Shown here one piece after another: positions 58,301-64,000 of a stretch of DNA of 64,000 nucleotides. This DNA comes from Tieghemiomyces parasiticus (Eukaryota; Kickxellomycota; Dimargaritomycetes; Dimargaritales; Dimargaritaceae). Numbering within the stretch: position 1 is the stretch's first letter; each line of letters begins with the position of its first letter. Location: the NCBI GenBank assembly GCA_027575765.1, contig JANBPT010000019.1, positions 1-64,000 on the forward strand, written 5' to 3'. The notes under the pieces were generated by a model. That model did not search any database, was not told where the DNA came from, and saw only the letters and a program-made list of their open reading frames with translations. A program made the position numbers and the translations under genes.

Positions 58301-59697
58301 AACAAAGACATGGGCTCCATCCGGCCCACCAGCAGCACATGGCTCTGGTGAGCGGCGGGCGTGAACCGAGTTGGGTAGCGGCTCTGGCGGGCCATGAGAG
58401 TGAGCAGTTCACTTAGGTTGGCCGGTATGAATACGGCACCCACAATCATGATGTACAAAATCACGATGCGGGTGAAGGCGTTGTCCGGGACGAGGTCGGT
58501 GCTCAGCCCGGACGTGCTACTCACGGTGGTGAAGAAGAAGGCCTCGCCAAAATCCAGTAGCGCGTCGGTAGGTTTGCGCTGGATATAAGTAACGAGGTGT
58601 ACGAAGGCGCTCACGGTTAGCAAAGTAGTCAAGATACCCAGGCCGAGCCGCAGGGCCTTACGGGTAATGGCCGAGAAGGCCATGAAGCCACTTTTAACGG
58701 GAACCAGACAGCTAAAAATAGACATTTGCAGGCGCACGATTCGGATCGGGTACACGTAGATTAAGAAACCGGCGCTCATGAAGGTGGCGTCGAATTGGGG
58801 GTCGAGTCGAGCCAGGAAGAAGGCCGCGATGGGTGGCAAGGTGGCCAGCAGGGTGGTCAGGGACTGAAAAGACCGGGCGAAGGCGAGCTGCTCAGCGGCC
58901 AGGTAGTAGCGTGGGAGGAAGAGTAAGAGGAGCAGGGCGGCCAGGGCCAGATCGGCGAGCTGAGCGCCGAAGGGAAGGCGCGGGTTGACCTCGGTTACGT
59001 ACTGGGTGTTCCATACGTAGACCAGAACCAGCAGAAAGTTAACCAGGGCGTCCAGTAGGTCCCAAGCTCGACCCACCTGAGTAGTGTCGATGTAGAAGGC
59101 CAGGCGTTGGCGTAGGGCCGGTTCGGCGCGGATCGCCTTGCCACGGGCGAATAAGGTCTGGCGTTGGATGGCATCACGCATGGTCTGGTAGGCCTGGTCG
59201 GTGCTGAAAGCTTCGAACGGTGTGAAGTCGTCGCGCGGGTAGGTATCAAAGATGGTGCCCTTGGGGTTGGCACCGGGGGGCACCTCGACGGGGCCGACAG
59301 GTGGGTCGCCTTCGAGGGAAGACATGGCGACCGGGGCGTCCAAGGACAGCACCGACCGACGGGTGGCCCCGCGGGCCGAGGTTGAAGGCCCGTGGAAGGT
59401 GCCGTAGGCCCCGCGGCCCAGCGGCTGGCGAGCCTCGTTTTGGAGCGACCGGGTTTCGGCTACCTGGGCGACGCGCAGGTTACGGTAGGGTGGTGGGGGA
59501 ACGTCGTTGATGCTGGAGCCCGAGGAAGACGACTCACTGCCGAACGAGAAGGGACGGTGGGTCTCCGGGACGTAGGCACTGGGCGGCCGGTTCTCGTACC
59601 GCAGCGGGGAGCGCTCCGGCCGGTGTGACTCGGGGTGGTAATGCATCTGGCCTGACTTGGCCGGGGAAACCGGCAAGCTGGCGGGCGGGTCGCGCAT
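55303..59697 (-). CDS. BK/Slo-like calcium-activated potassium channel alpha subunit, non-canonical filter
   Basis: A single-exon frame of 1,464 aa from the ATG at 59697. The frame is open upstream to 59853, but only with a GTG there. After a disordered N-terminus, six hydrophobic segments lie at about 215-420, including SFMSAGFLIYVYPIRIVRLQ-like S4. The pore helix is followed by TTVSSTSGLSTDLVP where K+ channels have TVGYGD; no GYG is present. Next is an S6 (RIVILYIMIVGAVFIPANLS) and the RCK1 domain (about 449-680: HVLLVGRMEP, KYVRGSPTSFSNLQKV, ACFLLTNKM, DPEVEDATTVMFAL, ELRLGLLAQSCVIPG). A 440-residue linker contains acidic runs and a His-rich stretch (about 1072-1099). RCK2 (about 1126-1330) has DHIVICDTGG and ILRPSFMSGHVFAPCMLDTL. 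The acidic Ca2+-bowl is not obvious. Function as a K+ channel is therefore uncertain. Confidence 0.85.
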   Translation of the reverse strand: MRDPPASLPVSPAKSGQMHYHPESHRPERSPLRYENRPPSAYVPETHRPFSFGSESSSSGSSINDVPPPPYRNLRVAQVAETRSLQNEARQPLGRGAYGTFHGPSTSARGATRRSVLSLDAPVAMSSLEGDPPVGPVEVPPGANPKGTIFDTYPRDDFTPFEAFSTDQAYQTMRDAIQRQTLFARGKAIRAEPALRQRLAFYIDTTQVGRAWDLLDALVNFLLVLVYVWNTQYVTEVNPRLPFGAQLADLALAALLLLLFLPRYYLAAEQLAFARSFQSLTTLLATLPPIAAFFLARLDPQFDATFMSAGFLIYVYPIRIVRLQMSIFSCLVPVKSGFMAFSAITRKALRLGLGILTTLLTVSAFVHLVTYIQRKPTDALLDFGEAFFFTTVSSTSGLSTDLVPDNAFTRIVILYIMIVGAVFIPANLSELLTLMARQSRYPTRFTPAAHQSHVLLVGRMEPMSLFEFLREFFCEDHGLVTVNTVVVIMGAEDPPEDVANVLNDPAFVNRVKYVRGSPTSFSNLQKVCANRAKACFLLTNKMHTSQDPEVEDATTVMFALAVKKYCRTMNKRLKLYAQVLVPETETHLEYLTNRTICVDELRLGLLAQSCVIPGFASLIHLLTTSITDSTSDKILESLEGRPHMNWIKEYVRGASQEIYSITFSDFVVGNTFSQVAEVFYAHFGATLFALRLQLPDTEAIFAAGEPTTRSKKWHLVINPARHVLQGNETGFVIATTSEIADAISQFGGSFLPGTLPGETSFHQSILVPSSPSCQRPTIVGHSSAGVEPTRRPPSRQASPPLGFTDTTPLLADPVHDALALDEIEDAGLDLDMRKANLVFMEPDEDEEYEESGGTDAGETEEGQGEPMGKTPAASVMEGSKTPDALSRTTTGDSKGPLNAKMAGSSTPANDAEAQAARTRSAILQKNIKQAQAAAIAEMGEEAALTLLKDVDEAIDMEEGGPVDNETGLGITEGEGEGLGAEDPLGTNDDQLRGTTTSPTPTGPVSPGPATDTLASLSERRREKLPIGRAHEDTARLVLDDTALPLAIAVPSGDGTGSDTGLQGCDRSRPPYHRSHRHFLEHHNHGRRHHRRYHRHHHNSSGHGDRPAKALKSPGPPADPFFTIPRDLGDHIVICDTGGAFPPNLEYFIGCLRVPHRDNAPVHSPFSATGDLPIVILSKNEPSGSQQRLLASFGNVYMVRGSALIRKDLFKAHIHLARKAVVLSGLQHQSGDSTQHTADASALLAVLNIESLSQSDDFFIVVEFIHRENMKFIGESETVPIDEMYAQAILRPSFMSGHVFAPCMLDTLICQTYYNNHILDIVKHLIFSHRLADDTVQLYFSPPPPAATTTAETETCLVDTQAPEDEDSASENSIPPNGGVEPEPPVTTNLYGHSFLVDVPAEFFGRLYLSLFTELCRVHCAVPLGLYRAVSHNRHPLCYVLVNPGPTMVLRRGDRVYVLSDCAPY

Positions 59698-61275
59698 CGT
59701 CAGGACGGGATGGCAGGAAGGGAATGAATAACAGGCAGCCGGGACGGTGGGGCCGGGTAGTTGGCCTTGAGGTGGTGTGCCAGGTGCGAAGGCAGTGGCT
59801 GTAGGGCAGTCGAGTCTCAAGCGGGCTGAAAAAGAATAGAACCCAAGGGACACCGGTTCCGGAGGTGGTCGGGGGCTATGTTTGGTGGAAACCAGTGACG
59901 CTAACAGGGGCCGACCAGGGCGGCAGCTATACGACGAATAAAATAAAAATGGATAGGAGGCGAAGTGGTGTCAAAGGTAAGCCGAGAGCTTATAGACCAA
60001 AGAGCTTGGTGCCTCGCCTGAATAGGGCTATCAGTGTTGCTACTTTATAGGTGGGGGCCGTGAGAAACGCGGGGGGATGAACATCAGCGTACCGTTCAGT
60101 GTTGGGAGCTGCTGGCTAAGGAGGACAGTGTGAAGGGGGCGGCGAAGGCCTTGGCGAAGTATGAAGGAGATGCGGGGCTGATGAGGGGGGGAGTACGGTC
60201 CGTCAAAAAAAGGCAACTTGTTTTGTACAAATGAGTCAAAAACGAGTGTCTGTTTAAACCCGTCGTCCGACTCATCGTATCGCGACCTTCGCCATTCCTA
60301 ACGGTTGGCGGACCATAAGGAGCTCTAAGAACCGCGTTTCGGGCCCAAGCAACCATGCCCAATATCATTATACAGCCCCCCTGGAAACCCTGGGGGTAGT
60401 CATAATATTAGGGTAAATTGTTGGACCAGGAGAGTCGGCTCCAGGGAGCCTGTATTGTCGCTCTGCATGGCGCCCTGAGTGAGAAGACGATGCCAAGATT
60501 CATTTTTGGGTAGCTACCCATCCATTGTTGTAGTATACACAGTTGGCCCACGCTCTCTTTATCTCCTGCACTCGGCTACACCACGAAGCGGGTCTGCAGG
60601 GGGGAGGTCGGGTAAGAATGCGAAGAATCAGCCTCCACAGCAGAGGTGTACGTTTTTTACCAGCCACTTTACACCAGTATGATTGCCCATCGTTACTGTC
60701 GATAGCTTGGCAAGTAGGAAGGAGCAGATAGACTTACTGTGGTTTATGGTAAACAGTCTGCTAAGCCGACCACCCGGTCGCGAAGGGCGGGGGGGGGGTG
60801 TACTATTAGGGATAGCGGTGCGACGGTGGTCACGTAAGGGGTGCCTGTTGGTGAATTAAATACACACGGTCACCAAAGAGTAAACTGACAGCGTCTCGTC
60901 GAGTTGCCACCCTCTCTGACTTACGTCACCCCTTTTCATTCATCTTCTAGCTGCATGCCATGTAATTGATCAACGTCCAATTTTCGATGAAGTGCCGCGA
61001 CGAGATTGAGACCTGTCGGCCGGGCCGATAACAGTCAATTAAACGTTGGCATTCTATCCGGCCCCTCATCTTTGGCGCGGGCACATGTCATTCACAATCA
61101 AGGAAAAAATATCTGCCGAGAAGGCGGTCGCAGGCCATCGATCCACGAGAAGTGGTCATGATGGGGTTGTTCATATCCTGCCAGGCAGATCTGCTGTTCT
61201 TGTGTACTACTTACAGCAGATGACTTTAAAGTTTAATTATCGCAGGCAAAGTGGTAGCGGCCGAGTGCGTCTCTC
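59698..61275. other. Intergenic spacer between the channel gene and pICln
   Basis: About 1.6 kb without a gene I can support. The left end is the channel gene's 5' flank. G9-rich runs occur near 60790. Confidence 0.5.
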
Positions 61276-62045
61276 TCACACCTCGTTGGGATCAAAACCA
61301 TCCTCATCAATCAACCCGTCGCTATCGGAGACTGCCTCATAATCCGGGTGCAGGTTGGCACACGCCGATACGCTTTCGAAAATACCGTGGAGCTGACCGG
61401 GATCCTGCGGGGTGAGGTAGAATTCTGCCCCGATGGGGTCAAAGTCATCGTCCTCCTCATCGTCACTGCTATCCGATTTGGTTACCACCGGTTCATTCTG
61501 CGTGCCTGCGCTACTGGGAACGGCCGGGGACGCGAGTCGGTCAATATTCAACAGGGGGACGTCGGTTTGCAAATATAGGCAGGGCTGATTAGGCGTGCTT
61601 CCCGCCTGTTCGGTTGCGGCGTGCAGGATAATGTTACGGTAGGCCAACGAGACACCGAGAGAACGACGGGGGTTAAAGAATATCACCTCTCTGGGGGCCG
61701 GATCATCATAGGGGAAGTTGGCGGTTCAAGTTAGCTGAAGTAGTAATAGGTTGGCGCCGTTTCATAGCACCCGACGGTCCTGCGTGGGGAGCGTTCCCTA
61801 CTCGCCAGTAAAAGCAAGTAGGCGCAGTGCACGCAACACAGCCTCCACCGGCCAAGAAGCTGCGCAGTTATCGAGCTGTCATTGACTTACTCTTCCGTGA
61901 CGTAGAGATCGCCTTTGTCCAGGCCTATGTCGCCACCCTCGGACTTGACGGTGCAGGTGACAGTGGACACCTTATGGCGCAACGTCAGGGCGCCCTCGGT
62001 GGACGTTGGCTCGAGCCTCGGGAGAGCGGTTAGAACGCGGGCCAT
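61276..62045 (-). CDS. Methylosome subunit pICln (CLNS1A-like)
   Basis: The model is complement(join(61276..61690, 61891..62045)), 189 aa. pICln has a PH-like fold and presents Sm proteins to the PRMT5 methylosome in snRNP assembly. The N-terminal exon ends GLDKGDLYVTEE. It joins VIFFNPRRSLGVSLAYRNII, which aligns with the pICln block GTLYIAESRL...GFSLEYPTISLHA. An acidic loop (SDSSDDEEDDDFDP) precedes EFYLTPQDPGQLHGIFESVSAC, matching the family's EFRFVPSD..LEAMFTAMCECQALHP block, then LHPDYE and an acidic tail. The C-terminal extension of animal pICln is shortened here. It is head-to-head with TRM9 across 242 bp. Confidence 0.85.
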
Positions 62046-62287
62046 GGCCAGAGAGATGGTAGAGTGGAATTAACAAATGTTTAATTAGGAGGAAGGCAAC
62101 AGTCCGAGCGAGATGGTCAACTGGAACGAGTCCTTCAGTGGCGGCAATGGGCGCCATGGGTGACGGCCAAATACTACAGACAGTCTGATTTGGAAGGAGA
62201 GGGGATGCCTTACTCCACGCCCTGGCCCCCCTTTCACCTTTTGGTTTACCCATCAATCCCTTCACCCATTTACGCTCGGATTGCGCC
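62046..62287. promoter_or_regulatory. Short bidirectional promoter pICln / TRM9
   Basis: The two start codons are only 242 bp apart on opposite strands, so core promoter elements must be shared or very close. I see no clear TATA box. Confidence 0.5.
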
Positions 62288-63520
62288 ATGGACTCCGAGC
62301 CAGCACCACCTCTCGGCAAACCCCAGCCGGTGGGTCTCGCGGCCGCCCCTGCCGATGCGGGTCGCACCGAGGCCGAGTTCGTCCACGAAGTCTACGACCA
62401 GATCGCCCCACACTTCAGTAGCACCCGATATAAGGTAGGTTAACGTGTGTAGACCCTCCCTCAGGTCGTTGGTTTAGGACTGCTCGCAGTGAACGTTGTT
62501 CTCAGCGCCACAGAACAGAGTCACGCGTCGTAAGGGGTATGCCCTAGTAGCGCAACGGACATTCAGGGAGGTTTAGGGTACAGCCGTTGCCACCGATTGT
62601 GCTAACTCCACCGAGTCCTCCAAAACGGTCTTTAATTGCTGCTCTCCCGCTACCCATACCACCTCTAGGCATGGCCGGTCGTCGACCAATTTCTACAGGG
62701 CCAAGCCTCCGGAAGCCTCGGGGCCGATGTGGGCTGCGGCAATGGCAAGTACATGGGCGTGAACCCGCGCCTCTTTCTCCTTGGTTCTGACCGAAGCTGG
62801 GGACTCCTTGATATCACCAATCGCCGAGGCTTCGAAGCCATGCAGGCCGACACGCTCACTCTGGGTTACCGACCAAACCGCTTCGACTTTGCCCTGTCCA
62901 TCGCCGTTATCCACCACCTATCAACACCCGAGCGCCGGTGTGCCGCCGTCCGCGAGATGGTCCGGATCCTGCGTCCCGGAGGTCAACTACTCGTGTTCGT
63001 GTGGGCATTGGAGCAAAAGGGGAAGCGGCGGTTCGATCAGACCCAGCAGGATTTCATGGTGCCGTGGGTCATTCCCATGAATTCCGTCCACAACACGCTA
63101 ACCGCGTCGACCACGGGTGAGACCAGTAACGCACAGGATGCGGCCGAGGACTCCACAGCCCCGGTCACCAGCTCTACTAGTCAAGTTTTTCACCGGTAAG
63201 TGCCACTCCATGAATTATCTATACCTGTGGACGCTTTGCCTCACCCCGTTCCCTCGAATCCTCACTGTGGCATCCACCACTTTTAGCTCTGCTCTACAAC
63301 CCCTCCTCACTAGCTAACCATGTACCAACCAACACAACTTTACTTCTGGGCGCCATAACGTTTCCAATACAGATACTACCATCTATTCCGCGAGGGCGAA
63401 CTCGAGCAGCTGGTGCTGAACTCGGACCTAGCTAGCCAGGTGACCGTCACCGAGCAGGGCTACGACCGGGACAACTGGTACGTGATCCTGACGAAACGCG
63501 AAGCGGAGAAATCACCATAA
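62288..63520 (+). CDS. TRM9: tRNA (carboxymethyluridine(34)-5-O)-methyltransferase Trm9
   Basis: The model is join(62288..62434, 62669..63195, 63373..63520), 273 aa, close to yeast Trm9 (279). It uses SAM to methylate the cm5U34 that Elongator makes, giving mcm5U in Arg and Glu tRNAs. Seen: the family N-terminus EAEFVHEVYDQIAPHFSSTR, WPVVDQFL, SAM motif I GADVGCGNGKYMGVN, ALSIAVIHHLSTPERR, MVRILRPGGQLLVFVWALEQ, then an inserted Thr/Ser-rich segment before FHRYYHLFREGELEQLV and the C-terminal GYDRDNWYVILTK. The stop is the TAA ending at 63520. ELP4 of the same pathway lies elsewhere in this window. Confidence 0.95.
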
Positions 63521-63666
63521 GCTCTGGTCACAAGTCGGACCTAACTTATTTAATCAATTAAATCGCCATAAACTCATCATCAGCTGTCAGCGGGGTTGAA
63601 CCAAAGAATAATGTATTGGGCGGCCATGGAAAGCTAACGTTCCCACCGTGCAGTCGGGGCTAAATA

Positions 63667-64000
63667 TTAGGACTCCCCGTCGCCCAATACCTGGTCAACC
63701 GTCATGTTGTACAGGTCCTCGTTGAGACGGCGTAGACGGGCGTAGTGGGACTGAACCTTGGCCAGTTCTGCCTGGAGCTGAGCCACCTTATCCTCCTGAT
63801 CGTCTTTCGCAGCCTTCTGACCCGACCCGTCGTCGGTGTTAAGGGCGTCCAAGCCTTCCAGGCGGGCAGTGTACAGGTCCTCACGGCCAAAATGATCACC
63901 ATCTGCGCCGTACACATCTGCCAGGATGTGTTCGAGCTCGCGCTCGTGACCGGTAAGGAACTGGGCGGGGTCTAAAGTGGGTGCGCCGGTATTGCTGTTG
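63667..64000 (-). CDS. C-terminal part of an unidentified protein (cut by window edge)
   Basis: The frame runs to the window edge with no start. The visible C-terminus (about 110 aa) starts NTGAPTLDPAQFLTGHERE, continues LEHILADVYGADGDHF, then a charged coiled-coil-like helix (DKVAQLQAELAKVQSHYARL) and ends DLYNMTVDQVLGDGES. The TAG at 63667 ends it. I do not recognise the family. It looks like a soluble coiled-coil protein. Confidence 0.55.
   Translation of the reverse strand, partial: NSNTGAPTLDPAQFLTGHERELEHILADVYGADGDHFGREDLYTARLEGLDALNTDDGSGQKAAKDDQEDKVAQLQAELAKVQSHYARLRRLNEDLYNMTVDQVLGDGES

Noticed and set aside
58520..58540. GTGAGT inside the BK-like pore region as an intron donor
   Set aside because: No suitable acceptor follows, and the frame stays open with the S6 segment directly after it.

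Overview
This 64 kb window is nuclear DNA of a fungus. It carries 18 complete or near-complete intron-bearing protein genes, one partial gene at the right edge, and one 5S rRNA gene. Introns are short (roughly 50-300 nt), with GTAAGT/GTGAGT-type donors and YAG acceptors. Coding sequence looks richer in G+C than the gene-poor spacers. The mix points to an early-diverging, non-Dikarya fungus. Fungal markers are a Pan1-type EH protein, an AA11-like LPMO and the NAD-type Mtd1. Genes usually missing from Dikarya are also present: Integrator subunit INTS3, an Acinus protein of the ASAP complex, and a BK/Slo-type channel. A zoopagomycete (for example Kickxellomycotina) is my inference and is not proven by the sequence.

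Layout: INTS3 (13 exons, 0.7-6.3 kb, +); MTD1 (-); a spacer with four copies of a 72-bp tandem repeat; a 771-aa disordered protein (+); a PRP4-type splicing kinase (-) head-to-head with ELP4 (+); RPN5 (-) head-to-head with RCL1 (+), followed by RPT2 (+) and SAR1 (+). The next 8.6 kb (25.6-34.2 kb) is gene-poor, with a solitary 5S rRNA gene (-) and a possible nonsense-riddled coding relic. Then come a Myb/SANT-like protein (+) and a 1,449-aa Pan1-like EH/SH3 protein (-). The 44-52 kb section holds a DPBB secreted protein, an AA11-like LPMO, Acinus, and a protein with a signal peptide followed by an F-box-like motif. The right arm has DNA primase small subunit (-), a 1,464-aa BK-like channel (-), and pICln (-) head-to-head with TRM9 (+). 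The 3' end of an unidentified gene (-) lies at the edge.

Functional threads: protein turnover (RPN5, RPT2); tRNA wobble-uridine modification (ELP4 makes the cm5U intermediate, TRM9 methylates it); RNA processing (INTS3, PRP4 kinase, Acinus, pICln, RCL1); trafficking and endocytosis (SAR1, PAN1); replication (PRI1); one-carbon metabolism (MTD1); and a group of secreted or possibly effector-like proteins with TATA boxes next to gene-poor DNA.

The strongest leads are the complete INTS3 in a fungus, the BK-like channel whose GYG filter is replaced by a serine/threonine-rich loop, the signal-peptide plus F-box-like protein, the Pan1/intersectin-like hybrid with two SH3 domains, and the fungal Acinus. 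Exon boundaries were placed by eye from splice consensus, reading frame and remembered family sequences. None was tested with transcripts or searches.
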